Shown here: positions 35,509-43,289 of the stretch, in pieces
Position numbering within the stretch: the stretch's first letter is position 1
How the letters are laid out: the number at the start of each line of letters is the position of its first letter
NCBI RefSeq assembly: GCF_030823375.1
Contig: NZ_JAUSXB010000001.1
Location: 434,001-498,000 of the forward strand
Source: Pseudarthrobacter siccitolerans
GTDB lineage: Bacteria; Actinomycetota; Actinomycetes; Actinomycetales; Micrococcaceae
Reading direction: 5' to 3'
DNA: 64,000 nt
Made by a program: the position numbers and the translations under genes
Notes under the pieces: model-generated
What the model saw: only the letters and a program-made list of their open reading frames with translations
The model's database searches: none
Told to the model about the DNA's origin: nothing

Positions 35509-35514
35509 GAGCAA

Positions 35515-35520
35515 AGCCTA
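35515..35520 (-). promoter_or_regulatory. -10 box, leaderless def
   Basis: TAGGCT on the minus strand with 6 nt to the ATG at 35508. Confidence 0.55.
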
Positions 35521-35548
35521 GCGGCAGGGCGCCATCTGCTGGCTCGGC

Positions 35549-35554
35549 TAGTGT
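35549..35554 (+). promoter_or_regulatory. -10 box, leaderless SnoaL-like gene
   Basis: TAGTGT with 7 nt to the ATG at 35562. Confidence 0.45.
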
Positions 35555-35561
35555 CGATGTC

Positions 35562-36035
35562 ATGCCTGCCCCTTCCACGCCGCCCGACCCGGCACTAGAC
35601 ACCTCAGCCACTGACGCCCCAACACAGGGGACTTCCGCACATGATGCCTCGCCCTTGGATTGTGTCCTGGGGTTCATCCGCGTCCTCGAAGCGGGCGGGG
35701 GTGCGGCCGAAATCCGGCCTTTCCTTGCTGAAGCGTTTGTCCTGGTGGAAGCCCCGCACCTCCTGGCGCCGGAAGGCTCCACCCGGACGTTGCCCGAAGT
35801 CCTGGCGGGAGCGGAGCACAGTTCAGAAGTGGTGTCGGAGCAGAAGTTTGTCATCCGGCGGACCACCTGTGAGGGCGGCCGGGTGGCTGTCGAAGCCGAC
35901 TGGTCCGCGACGGTGCTGATGGACCTCCGGTACTGGGATCAGGGCGAAGTAATCCGGGCCCGGACGTCGTCGGTGTTTGAAGTGCGTGAAGGGTTAATCG
36001 TCAGCCAGGACAGTTACGACTGCTACTACCGCTAG
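35562..36035 (+). CDS. SnoaL/NTF2-like protein
   Basis: 157 residues. After a 30-residue low-complexity Pro/Thr/Asp N terminus comes an NTF2-like cone fold: VLGFIRVLEAGGGAAEIRPFLAEAFVLVEAP, then strands VAVEADWSATVLMDLRYW and GEVIRARTSSVFEVREGLIVSQDSYDCYY, the last pattern being typical of SnoaL-like and ketosteroid-isomerase-like proteins. Role could be enzyme or ligand binding; no catalytic residues can be assigned. Divergent from def, convergent with the type III PKS cluster. Confidence 0.75.
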   Translation: MPAPSTPPDPALDTSATDAPTQGTSAHDASPLDCVLGFIRVLEAGGGAAEIRPFLAEAFVLVEAPHLLAPEGSTRTLPEVLAGAEHSSEVVSEQKFVIRRTTCEGGRVAVEADWSATVLMDLRYWDQGEVIRARTSSVFEVREGLIVSQDSYDCYYR

Positions 36036-36074
36036 GTGCTAAGACGGGCACTAGTTCGTTGCATCCTGAGGAGC

Positions 36075-37232
36075 CTATTGCATGGTGAAGCGGCGGGCCA
36101 CCCAGCGGTTGACGGCCGGCGTGCCTGCCGCCGCACTGATGCCAAGGTTCCGCAGTGCCAGCAGGGGCCCCGGCAGCGGGCGGCCCAGCATCATGTTGAT
36201 TTCGGACTGCCGCCTGGCCAAAATCGCTGCCTGCCGCCGGCTGGCGTCGAACTCCGTAAAGTGCCGGTCCGTCCAGTCCTTACCGCTGCCCGCCAGCGCG
36301 GACCGGATGACGGGGGAGAGGGCCTGGGCGTCCAGCCAGCCGAGGTTCATGCCCTGGCCACCGATTGGGCTGATCTCGTGGGCTGCATCCCCGATCAGGA
36401 CAACCCGGCCGGCTGCCATCCGGGTAGTGAGGGCTGATTGAACGCTGAAAGCGCTCACCATGGTGCTGGTGCGCGCGTCGGGAAGGATTCCTGTCCGGTC
36501 CCGGACCAGTTCTGCCAGCTGGGCCGGTCCGGCGTTGCGGGCGGGCCGGCCCAGCCGCACCACCCACCGACGTATACCGCCCGGCAGGGGGAATGACTCA
36601 ACAATTCCGCCTGGCTCAAGGAACAGGACGGCCTTTTCGCCATAAGGCCCCGGGTCCTGGAAGTCGCCCATAAGGTAATGGTCTGGGTAGTTCCTGGTGC
36701 GCACCTGTACGCCCAGAAGGTCGCGCACCCGGGACCGCGCGCCGTCGGCCGCGACCACGAGGGACGCGGCGAACTCCGCCTCCTGCCGCTCGTCCACGCC
36801 GCCGGTCTGCGCAACGACGGTGACCCGTCCGCCGTCGTCTGTAACTTGAGTGGCCCGCACGCCGCGGACCACGGCATCGCGGTCGAGTTGGCAGACGCGC
36901 TCCTCCAGGAGCTGCTCGGTGCGGAACTGGGGCAGCGCAAGCACGAATGGGAAAGCCTCGGAGACACGGCCAAAGGACATAGTGCCTACGGTCTTCCCGC
37001 CGCTGAGCGCCATCCCGTCCCGGATCCGGACCCCGTCCTTGACCGCGGTATCGGCAATCCGAACCTTCCGCAAGGCCTCAAGGGCGGGTGGATGGATGCC
37101 GATGGCGCGGGTGTGCAGGTTTCTCGTTTGCCGCTGTTCCAGCAGCCGGACGCTCATGCCGTCCTGGAGCAGTAAAGCTGCGAGGTACAAGCCCACCGGC
37201 CCCCCGCCAATGATCAGGACGTCCGTTGCCAC
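36075..37232 (-). CDS. FAD-dependent monooxygenase of the type III PKS cluster
   Basis: 385-residue class A flavoprotein hydroxylase (PHBH/UbiH fold). FAD dinucleotide motif VLIIGGGPVGLYLAALLLQ, the DG motif region LVVAADGARSRVRDLLG, and the second FAD contact VLIGDAAHEISPIGGQGMN. Such enzymes hydroxylate phenolic rings using NAD(P)H and O2. As third gene after the polyketide synthase and methyltransferase it most likely oxidises the aromatic polyketide, for instance to a quinone, as SrsC does in Streptomyces griseus. Gap to the upstream methyltransferase gene is 1 nt, so it is the same operon. Confidence 0.88.
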   Translation of the reverse strand: MATDVLIIGGGPVGLYLAALLLQDGMSVRLLEQRQTRNLHTRAIGIHPPALEALRKVRIADTAVKDGVRIRDGMALSGGKTVGTMSFGRVSEAFPFVLALPQFRTEQLLEERVCQLDRDAVVRGVRATQVTDDGGRVTVVAQTGGVDERQEAEFAASLVVAADGARSRVRDLLGVQVRTRNYPDHYLMGDFQDPGPYGEKAVLFLEPGGIVESFPLPGGIRRWVVRLGRPARNAGPAQLAELVRDRTGILPDARTSTMVSAFSVQSALTTRMAAGRVVLIGDAAHEISPIGGQGMNLGWLDAQALSPVIRSALAGSGKDWTDRHFTEFDASRRQAAILARRQSEINMMLGRPLPGPLLALRNLGISAAAGTPAVNRWVARRFTMQ

Positions 37233-37233
37233 G

Positions 37234-37929
37234 TCAGTTCCTGCGCAGGGCGAGTAGCTGGTGGAAGGCCGCGGCGGGCTTCACTGTCCAGGCCGGCGGC
37301 GCGAGAGCCGTCAGTTCTGCGGGCGTGTAGCTCCTGCGGATGGACGTCAGGCCGTCCACGCGGATGTAGGAATGACGGAACGGCAGGGCGGCAGCAAAGA
37401 AGAGGGCGTAGGCGGCGGGGCTGCGCCGAAGGTCGTTGTGGAGGACCTTGCGGCCGGCCAGGGCGGCGGAATCAGAAAGGAGCTGCTGGAGTTCGCCGGC
37501 CGAAAGATGGTGGAGCACGTGGTTTGAGATGACGAAGTCGAAGCTGCGTCCTTCCCGGACCAGGTCCGCGCTGTGGGCCTGGCGGAATTCAACGCCGGGC
37601 ACGGGCGGACGTCCACGGGCGTAGGCGGCGGCGCGGGCGTCGGGGTCTATGCCGGTGACCTGCAGTGGCAGCCCATCACGGCGGGCCCAGGCGGCGAGCT
37701 GGTACGCCAGGTCTCCGCCGCCGGAGCCGATGTCCAGCAGCGTGGCAGGAGCGGTGTTTTTCGCCAGGGTTGGACGAAGCTCGCGGACGTACAGCTTCCG
37801 CCAGCCGGACAGCAGGCGGTTGACCAGGCCAAACTGGCGGTAGGTATTGTCCAGGAGCCGGGCATCGCAGTCTGGCCGGTCCATCAGTTCCACAGCGTCG
37901 ACCGCCCGCTGCCGCATGAGGAGGTCCAC
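37234..37929 (-). CDS. Class I SAM methyltransferase of the type III PKS cluster
   Basis: 231 residues. Motif I LLDIGSGGGDLAYQLAAWA, acidic end of strand 2 VTGIDPDARAAAYA, motif IV-V region FDFVISNHVLHHLSAGELQQLL. The N-terminal DNTYRQFGLVNRLLSGW resembles UbiE/COQ5-like or small-molecule O/C-methyltransferases. Starts with GTG 5 nt after the polyketide synthase stop and is followed 1 nt later by the monooxygenase. Likely methylates the polyketide product; the acceptor atom is unknown. Confidence 0.85.
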   Translation of the reverse strand: MDLLMRQRAVDAVELMDRPDCDARLLDNTYRQFGLVNRLLSGWRKLYVRELRPTLAKNTAPATLLDIGSGGGDLAYQLAAWARRDGLPLQVTGIDPDARAAAYARGRPPVPGVEFRQAHSADLVREGRSFDFVISNHVLHHLSAGELQQLLSDSAALAGRKVLHNDLRRSPAAYALFFAAALPFRHSYIRVDGLTSIRRSYTPAELTALAPPAWTVKPAAAFHQLLALRRN

Positions 37930-37934
37930 GACGT

Positions 37935-39128
37935 TCAGGACACCGGCACTTCCGCTGCCACATGCCCGGACACGTGGCTTCGCCGGGCCCCTGCCGGTGC
38001 CTGCCGCAGCTTGGTGAAAAGTCCTGTCTCGACAGTGAGTCCGGGCCCGAAAGCCATGGAGCAGATCCGTTCGTCGCCGTCCTCAGGAGACTGTTCCAGG
38101 ATGTGCTTGAGCACAAAAAGCACCGTCGAGCTGCTCATGTTGCCGTAATTGCGCAGCGTCTCGCGCGCCGGGACCAGCTGCTCATCCGTCAGGCCCAGCC
38201 GGGACTGGACTTTGTCCAGGATGCTGCGGCCGCCCGGGTGGATGGCCCAGTGGCGGATGGAGGCGTAGGGGAGTGCCGCCAGTTCCGGGTCCTTCGCCAG
38301 GAGGGGCTGCAGGGCGCCCACGATGTGGTCATCGATGATGTGCGGGACATAATTTCCGAGCACCATTTCGAACCCGTGGTCGCCAATATTCCAGGCCATG
38401 GAGTCCTCGCCAACCGGCGTGAGGACCGTCTCGAAGTGGTCCAGCCGGAGCAGGGACTGCGTCTCTGCACCGCTCCGGGCTGTGACGACCGCGGCCGCGG
38501 CACCATCGGCAAACAGGGCCGAACCCATAATCGTGTCCGGGTCGTTGGAGGTGCGGACGTGCAGGGAGCACAGCTCGGCGCACACCACCAGCACAACGGC
38601 GTTCGGGTCCGCGTCGCAGAACAATTTCGCTGCCCGCAGCGCAGGAAACGCCGCATAGCAGCCCATGAATCCGAGGTGGTAGCGCTGGACGGCCGGATCC
38701 AGGCCGAGCTCCCGGACGATCTTGTAGTCCGGGCCGGGGTTGAAGAATCCCGTGCACGAGACCGTGACGAGATGAGTTATGTCAAGTAAATCGAGTTCTG
38801 GGGCGGCCGCGACAGCAGCACGGGCGGCTTCGACAAAGAGCTTGGTGGCCTCCCGGCCGAAAATGTCGTTGCGGACCTTGGTGCTGGGATTCAGCAGCAG
38901 GCCCGTCTCGGGGTCGTAGAACTGCGGATTGTTGGAGCGGAAATCGTTGGTGAGTTCCTCAACGGCGGTGAAACGGGTGTCGATGGCGGCGGAGTCAAAG
39001 CAGGTGCTGACCAGCCGTGAACCAAGCCTGGTCAAACCTGGTTGGGCTGCAAACACGTCACGGGCTTCTGTCTGGATCAGCATCGTTTTCGGGACAGCAG
39101 TTTCAAGTGATCGCACATAGACCGTCAT
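37935..39128 (-). CDS. Type III polyketide synthase
   Basis: 397-residue chalcone-synthase-fold enzyme that extends an acyl-CoA starter with malonyl units on a single active site. The catalytic triad is visible: Cys125 in VSCTGFFNPGPD, His297 in WAIHPGGRS, Asn330 in NYGNMSSSTV. LGFMGCYAAFPALR and GSALFADGAAA are further family blocks. The product class (alkylpyrone, resorcinol or naphthol) cannot be fixed from sequence. The ATG at 39128 fits the promoter (TAAGAA 7 nt upstream, TTGTCT at -35); longer in-frame extension is not conserved. First gene of a three-gene operon. Confidence 0.92.
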   Translation of the reverse strand: MTVYVRSLETAVPKTMLIQTEARDVFAAQPGLTRLGSRLVSTCFDSAAIDTRFTAVEELTNDFRSNNPQFYDPETGLLLNPSTKVRNDIFGREATKLFVEAARAAVAAAPELDLLDITHLVTVSCTGFFNPGPDYKIVRELGLDPAVQRYHLGFMGCYAAFPALRAAKLFCDADPNAVVLVVCAELCSLHVRTSNDPDTIMGSALFADGAAAAVVTARSGAETQSLLRLDHFETVLTPVGEDSMAWNIGDHGFEMVLGNYVPHIIDDHIVGALQPLLAKDPELAALPYASIRHWAIHPGGRSILDKVQSRLGLTDEQLVPARETLRNYGNMSSSTVLFVLKHILEQSPEDGDERICSMAFGPGLTVETGLFTKLRQAPAGARRSHVSGHVAAEVPVS

Positions 39129-39135
39129 TGACTCA

Positions 39136-39163
39136 TTCTTAACGAGCAGCCCGGATAAGACAA
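39136..39163 (-). promoter_or_regulatory. Promoter of the type III PKS operon
   Basis: On the minus strand TTGTCT (39163-39158), 16-nt spacer, TAAGAA (39141-39136), then 7 nt to the ATG. The mRNA would be nearly leaderless. Confidence 0.5.
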
Positions 39164-39171
39164 TGCTGACC

Positions 39172-39215
39172 CTGCGGATTTGTCGGTGGCAGCCTGCGGA
39201 TTTGTCGGTGGCAGC
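39172..39215. repeat. Two perfect tandem 22-bp repeats upstream of the type III PKS promoter
   Basis: Each unit begins CTGCGGATTTG and ends TCGGTGGCAGC. The unit is bounded by a CTGC/GCAG inverted pair and contains TTGTCGGTGGC. A third partial CTGC follows. Located about 9 bp upstream of the putative -35 box of the polyketide operon, in the position of activator or repressor operators. Confidence 0.8.
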
Positions 39216-39517
39216 CTGCCTTTGCGCCGGCCCCGGAATCACCCGGGCCGGACCGCCGGCGGAGCCCCTTCCCGGCTCCTGGCTAAAGAGCCGATAATCT
39301 ACATTATGTAAAGTTGCTGTTCTCAGACCCCACCACCGCCCTTCACAACCCCTACCGCAACGGGCCGGGCGTCTACCGCCGGTTGCTCCTTAAATCGACG
39401 AAGCTCCAGCCAACCAGAGGTTGACCGGAGCTTCGCTCGCGTGATGCCCACTCAAACCTTGCGGTCCGCTCGGAGATCCAGTTTGAGGACAAGCGCGGGT
39501 CGCAGCGAATGTCCGCT
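39216..39517. other. Intergenic stretch between DUF4193 and type III PKS genes
   Basis: No supported gene. Holds an AT-rich patch with the inverted repeat TACAT-T-ATGTA at 39300-39310 (possible operator) and the hairpin listed separately. A short open frame after 39308 has no good start and no recognisable product. Confidence 0.4.
39399..39435 (-). terminator. Hairpin, possible terminator of the DUF4193 gene
   Basis: CGAAGCTCC pairs with GGAGCTTCG and inner AACC with GGTT around a 3-nt loop. It lies about 80 nt beyond the DUF4193 stop and is followed on the minus strand by GATTTAAGG, a poor U-tract. Confidence 0.4.
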
Positions 39518-39820
39518 TTAGCCTCCGCACTCAATGCAGTACGAGTGGCCATTGCTCTCGCGCGCCAGCTGGGACCGGTGCCTGACCAGGAAACAGGAAT
39601 AGCAGGTGAACTCGTCCGCTGCCTGCGGAATGACCTGGACGATGAGCTCTTCGGAGACAATCTCTCCCCCGGGGGTCAATCCGTCGTCGAGGGCATCGGC
39701 TTCATCCAGTTCGGTGACGACGCTGCGCGCATCTGGGGCATTCGCAGACTGCAATGCCTCGAGGGAACGGTCCTGAGATTCCTTGACGTCGGAACGAACT
39801 TCGTCGTAATCGGTTGCCAC
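39518..39820 (-). CDS. DUF4193 family protein
   Basis: 100-residue actinobacterial protein. N-terminal ATDYDEVRSD, an acidic middle (ELDEADALDDGLTPGGE), then SEELIVQVIPQAADEFTCYSCFLVRHRSQLA and CIECGG. The two CxxC pairs at the C terminus probably bind zinc. GTG 39820 gives the family-typical start MATDYD; ATG 39835 would add five residues. The A/C-rich region upstream lacks a clear -10. Function unknown; often a stand-alone gene. Confidence 0.88.
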   Translation of the reverse strand: MATDYDEVRSDVKESQDRSLEALQSANAPDARSVVTELDEADALDDGLTPGGEIVSEELIVQVIPQAADEFTCYSCFLVRHRSQLARESNGHSYCIECGG

Positions 39821-40019
39821 TTGGCTGCTTCTCATTTCTGACGTTTTTGCCTGATGTTCTTTTTCTGACGAGATTGAAACGTACGTCGATGCACCATTGT
39901 TCCCGGCTGAGGTCAACTGAACCGGAATGCCCGGACTTCACACTCCCTACGCTGGGACAACGCCGTGCCGCACCGGCCTGACCCGGCTCGTCCCCGCCGG
40001 AGGCGGCTTCCCCGCCAGC

Positions 40020-40169
40020 CTAGCGCCGCTTCCCGAAGCCGGCGCCCACCACTGCGCCGACACCCAGCCCCAAGGCGAAACCGATGAAAGGGCTGTCAAA
40101 GACAGCCAGCCCCACGGTGAAGCCGAGGGCGGCACCCACCAGGCAGCAGATCCACAGTGGTTTGTTCAT
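40020..40169 (-). CDS. Small glycine-zipper membrane protein (49 aa)
   Basis: MNKPLWICCLVGAALGFTVG, AVFDSPFIGFALGLGVGAVVG, ending AGFGKRR: two short hydrophobic segments rich in GxxxG patterns with a basic C-terminal end, so probably two membrane passes with the tail inside. Upstream GGCAGG is a weak Shine-Dalgarno. The other strand has no better reading frame and codon choice is normal for the genome. Function unknown; a small ORF, therefore moderate confidence. Confidence 0.5.
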   Translation of the reverse strand: MNKPLWICCLVGAALGFTVGLAVFDSPFIGFALGLGVGAVVGAGFGKRR

Positions 40170-40216
40170 CGGGACTGATGCTACCTGCCATCCGTCCGCC
40201 GCAGCGCCAGGAAACG

Positions 40217-40687
40217 TCAGCCGTCGTAGGCCTTCTGCAGCTCCGCAATGTCCAGCTTCCGCATTCCCAGCATCGCCTGCATGGCCCGCTGGGAACCCAG
40301 AGGATCGGGCCCGGCAATAAGTGAGTTGAGCACCGACGGAACGATCTGCCAGGACACACCGAAACGGTCCTTAAGCCAGCCGCACTGGCTTTCGCCACCG
40401 CCGTCGGTCAAAGCCGTCCAGTAGCGGTCCACCGCATCCTGGTCCTCGCAGCCGACCACAAAGGAAACTGCTTCGGTGAAACCGGCACCCCGGGCACCGT
40501 TCAGCGCGGTGAAGGCCCGGCCTTCCAGCTCGAATTCGACGGCGATGGCCTGCCCTTCGGGACCGGGCACCCCTTCGAAGCGTGAGACGTTCAGGATCCT
40601 GGAGTCGTCGAAAACCGACGTGTAGAACTCGGCGGCCTGTTCCGCCTCGTTCTCGAACCAGAGGCACGTTCCGATGGTGCGTGGCAT
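40217..40687 (-). CDS. VOC superfamily protein, PhnB-like
   Basis: 156 residues, two beta-alpha-beta-beta-beta modules. Starts TIGTCLWFENEAEQAAEFYTSVF, typical of the PhnB/3-demethylubiquinone-methyltransferase-like VOC subfamily, with ALNGARGAGFTEAVSFVVGCEDQDAVDRYWTAL and CGWLKDRFGVSWQIVP. Metal ligands of true glyoxalase I are not all evident, so the role may be binding or an unassigned enzyme. GGAAGGGAG precedes the ATG and a TAGGCT box lies further upstream, so this transcript has a normal leader. Confidence 0.85.
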   Translation of the reverse strand: MPRTIGTCLWFENEAEQAAEFYTSVFDDSRILNVSRFEGVPGPEGQAIAVEFELEGRAFTALNGARGAGFTEAVSFVVGCEDQDAVDRYWTALTDGGGESQCGWLKDRFGVSWQIVPSVLNSLIAGPDPLGSQRAMQAMLGMRKLDIAELQKAYDG

Positions 40688-40742
40688 AGGTTGCTCCCTT
40701 CCGGCTTGAGCCTAGTGGCGGTACCCAAAGGGCACAATGGTC

Positions 40743-41141
40743 TTACGCGCGGTCCCGGTTCTGCGGTGCCGGCAGTATGGGCAGCTGGCTGACAAGCCCT
40801 ACTGTGTTGCCCTCGCTGTCCCGGATAAAGGCCATCCATTCGTCCGTCCCTGCGGGCCCCAACAGCCCATCGGTGTGGCTGAAGATGACATGGGGTTCTG
40901 CCACCACCTCGACTCCCCTGCCTTTGAGCTCTTCCACCGACTCCCTCACATCGGGAACTTCGAGATAGAGAAGCGCCGTCGGTGCTCCCCGCTCCAGCAG
41001 CAGCCGCAGGCCATCAAGATCGAAGAACAACAGACCAGGAGGGTCAAACACGGCCGTGGGCTGGACGGCAAGCAGTTGGGAATAGAACGCCGCGGCCCGC
41101 TCGAGGTCGCTGGCGCGCTGAGCTACCTGAATCAACCGCAT
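40743..41141 (-). CDS. VOC superfamily (glyoxalase/bleomycin-resistance-like) protein
   Basis: 132 residues. IQVAQRASDLERAAAFYSQLLAVQPTAVFDPPGLLFFDLDG, LLLERGAPTALLYLEVPDVRESVEELKGRGV, and the final FIRDSEGNTVGLVSQ typical of the fold. No substrate can be assigned. Followed 55 nt downstream on the same strand by the PhnB-like gene, but that gene has its own leader, so an operon is uncertain. Confidence 0.83.
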   Translation of the reverse strand: MRLIQVAQRASDLERAAAFYSQLLAVQPTAVFDPPGLLFFDLDGLRLLLERGAPTALLYLEVPDVRESVEELKGRGVEVVAEPHVIFSHTDGLLGPAGTDEWMAFIRDSEGNTVGLVSQLPILPAPQNRDRA

Positions 41142-41266
41142 GGACCCTGCCTTCCGGACACTCCCGAGCTATCCATCCTGCGCGTCCGCGGTGGCGCCCA
41201 CAAGGGGGCAGGGCTGCCGCCGGCAGGGAGCGCTCCGGCGGGGCAACGGGCGCGGCCGCGAATTGC

Positions 41267-41272
41267 TAGGCT
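41267..41272 (+). promoter_or_regulatory. -10 box, leaderless DUF3054 gene
   Basis: TAGGCT with 7 nt to the ATG at 41280. Confidence 0.5.
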
Positions 41273-41279
41273 CGAAATC

Positions 41280-41681
41280 ATGACCCCTCCGATTCAGCAG
41301 CCCCTGCAGATCCATTCCAGACGGCGGATTGCAGCCGCCGCCATCACGGACGCCGTGCTGATCCTGGTGTTCGCTGCAGTGGGGCGGGACGCGCATCAAC
41401 GGGGCGATGTGGTGGCCGGCGTGTTCCTGACCGCATGGCCGTTCCTGGCTGGGGCGGCCCTTGGCTGGGTGGCCTCCAGGGCCTGGCGGCACCCGCTGTC
41501 AGTGCGGCGGACCGGCCTGGCGGTCTGGCTCGGGGCCCTGGCCGGCGGTATGGTTCTCCGGCTGCTCACGAACCAAACGGTGGTGCTGCCATTCATTATT
41601 GTTGCCCTGCTCAGCCTGGGGCTGCTGCTGCTGGGCTGGCGGCTGGCGTGGGCAGGAGTCCGTCGGCTCCGGAAGACCTGA
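41280..41681 (+). CDS. DUF3054 family membrane protein
   Basis: 133 residues with four hydrophobic segments: AAAITDAVLILVFAAVGRDAH (the conserved D...GR-H pattern of the family), VVAGVFLTAWPFLAGAALGWV, AVWLGALAGGMVLRLLTNQ and FIIVALLSLGLLLLGWRLAW. Function unknown; integral membrane protein found in actinobacteria. The start at 41280 is supported by the -10 box. A longer in-frame ORF from 40737 is an antisense artefact over the VOC gene. Confidence 0.85.
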   Translation: MTPPIQQPLQIHSRRRIAAAAITDAVLILVFAAVGRDAHQRGDVVAGVFLTAWPFLAGAALGWVASRAWRHPLSVRRTGLAVWLGALAGGMVLRLLTNQTVVLPFIIVALLSLGLLLLGWRLAWAGVRRLRKT

Positions 41682-41787
41682 CGGGGCGCGAACGTCCCGC
41701 CGGCTCCAGGCCCGGATGTAATAGGCTGGCAGCACCGAGAAGCTTGCCGGGCCCTGCTACGGCGCAACAGATCCGAAAGGATTAAAC

Positions 41788-42069
41788 GTGATCACCGCAT
41801 TCGTTCTGATCAAAACCGACGCTGCCCGCATTCCCGAAACCGCCGAGGAGATTTCAGCGATCGAGGGTATCAGCGAGGTCTACTCAGTGACGGGCGAATG
41901 GGATCTGATCGCGGTGGCACGCGTACGGCGGCACGAAGACCTTGCCGACGTCATCGCAGACCGGCTCTCCAAGGTGCCGGCAGTGGTCCACACCACAACG
42001 CATATCGCGTTCCGCGCCTACTCCCAGCATGATCTGGACGCAGCGTTCGCCCTCGGTTTCGAGCAGTAG
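41788..42069 (+). CDS. Stand-alone Lrp/AsnC ligand-binding (RAM) domain protein
   Basis: 93 residues forming a single RAM domain (beta-alpha-beta-beta-alpha-beta): ITAFVLIKTDAARIPETAEEI, EVYSVTGEWDLIAVARV, HTTTHIAFRAYSQ. No helix-turn-helix, so not a DNA-binding regulator by itself; such proteins bind amino acids or assemble with full-length Lrp proteins. GTG start with AAAGGA 6 nt upstream. Convergent with trpD. Confidence 0.85.
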   Translation: MITAFVLIKTDAARIPETAEEISAIEGISEVYSVTGEWDLIAVARVRRHEDLADVIADRLSKVPAVVHTTTHIAFRAYSQHDLDAAFALGFEQ

Positions 42070-42082
42070 GCACAGAAAGCCG

Positions 42083-43141
42083 TCAGGGACGGGTCAGCGA
42101 CACCCATTTCTCCAGGACCGCAGCAGCGGCGCCGGACCCGATGGATTCAGCTGCCCGGGCATAGGCAACCCGCATCCGCTCCACCAGCGGACCTTCCGCG
42201 ACCGCGTCGAAGGCCACCAGGCCGGCAGCCGCGTTAAGGAGGACGGCGTCCCGCGCGGGGCCTTCCTTGCCGGCGAGGACCTCGCGGACCACAGCAGCGT
42301 TCGCCTGGGCGTCCCCGCCGCGCAGCTGCTCCACGGTAGCCAGCTTGATGCCGAGGTCCGCCGGGGAGAACGACTGCTCCACTACGCTGCCGTTACGGAT
42401 CTCCCACACAGTTGACGGACCCGTGGTGGTGAGCTCGTCCAACCCGTCATTCCCGCGGAACACCAGGCCGCGGCTCCCCCGCCGGGCAAGGACACCCGCC
42501 ACCAGCGGCGCCATCCGCGCGTTGGCGACGCCGACTGCCGAAGCCTGCACCCTCGCAGGATTGGTCAGCGGGCCCAGGAAGTTGAAGGCAGTCGGTATGG
42601 CCAGTTCCTTCCGAGGGACTGCCGTATGCCGGAAGGACGGATGGAACACCTGCGCGAAGCAGAACGTGATGCCCGCTTCTTCGGCGTTGCGTGCCACCTG
42701 CTCGATGGTCAGGTCCAGCCGGACGCCCAGCGCCTCCAGCACATCCGCTGAGCCGGACGACGACGACGCCGCGCGGTTGCCGTGCTTCACCACCTTCGCG
42801 CCGGCCCCGGCAGCGACCAGGGCTGCCATGGTGGAGATGTTCACGGTGTTAAGTTGGTCACCACCTGTCCCAACGATGTCCAGCTTCTCGCCGGAGATAG
42901 ACACGGGATTGGCGTGCGCAAGCATGGCATCCACCAGGCCGGACAGCTCATCGACAGTTTCGCCCTTGGCGCTGAGGGCGACCAGGAAACCTGCGATCTG
43001 GGCCGGCGTCGCTTCCCCGGACATGATGGTGTCCATGGCCCACGCGGTGCTGTCCGCCGTCAGGTCCTTGCCGTTGATCAGTGCCGAAATCAGCCGCGGC
43101 CAGGTGTTGCCTGCCGGTGCTGCAGATGCCTGTGAAGTCAC
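42083..43141 (-). CDS. trpD: Anthranilate phosphoribosyltransferase TrpD
   Basis: Second dedicated step of tryptophan synthesis: anthranilate plus PRPP to phosphoribosyl-anthranilate. 352 residues. PRPP/Mg motifs [17 protein letters not shown] and [23 protein letters not shown], then [11 protein letters not shown] and [11 protein letters not shown]. Isolated from other trp genes, as is common in this group. GTG 43141 lies 6 nt after TAGCAT. Divergent from ctaE, the classical actinobacterial neighbour of trpD. Confidence 0.95.
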   Translation of the reverse strand: MTSQASAAPAGNTWPRLISALINGKDLTADSTAWAMDTIMSGEATPAQIAGFLVALSAKGETVDELSGLVDAMLAHANPVSISGEKLDIVGTGGDQLNTVNISTMAALVAAGAGAKVVKHGNRAASSSSGSADVLEALGVRLDLTIEQVARNAEEAGITFCFAQVFHPSFRHTAVPRKELAIPTAFNFLGPLTNPARVQASAVGVANARMAPLVAGVLARRGSRGLVFRGNDGLDELTTTGPSTVWEIRNGSVVEQSFSPADLGIKLATVEQLRGGDAQANAAVVREVLAGKEGPARDAVLLNAAAGLVAFDAVAEGPLVERMRVAYARAAESIGSGAAAAVLEKWVSLTRP

Positions 43142-43147
43142 CTGCTG

Positions 43148-43153
43148 ATGCTA
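43148..43153 (-). promoter_or_regulatory. -10 box, leaderless trpD
   Basis: TAGCAT on the minus strand with 6 nt to the GTG at 43141. Confidence 0.5.
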
Positions 43154-43253
43154 CCGAGGGAAGGCCGGGACTGACCAATATGAACGGGCCGGGGAACTTT
43201 TCCGGCTGATTTCGCGTCTTTGTAGAAAAAGTCCCCCGAAAAGCCGGTTTGCG

Positions 43254-43283
43254 TTGGGCAGCACGGAGTTTTACCGACATAAT
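43254..43283 (+). promoter_or_regulatory. Promoter of ctaE-qcrCAB (leaderless)
   Basis: TTGGGC (43254-43259), 18-nt spacer, CATAAT (43278-43283), then exactly 6 nt to the GTG at 43290. No Shine-Dalgarno sequence is present. Confidence 0.6.
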
Positions 43284-43289
43284 GTCTAT

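Noticed and set aside
39172..39215. CRISPR-like repeat
   Set aside because: Only two directly abutting units without spacers and no cas genes nearby, so treated as promoter-proximal tandem repeats.
39308..39420. Short frame VKLLFSDPTTALHNPYRN... between DUF4193 and the PKS gene
   Set aside because: It has no usable start codon or ribosome-binding site, and I recognise no family. It may be a gene relic but cannot be supported.
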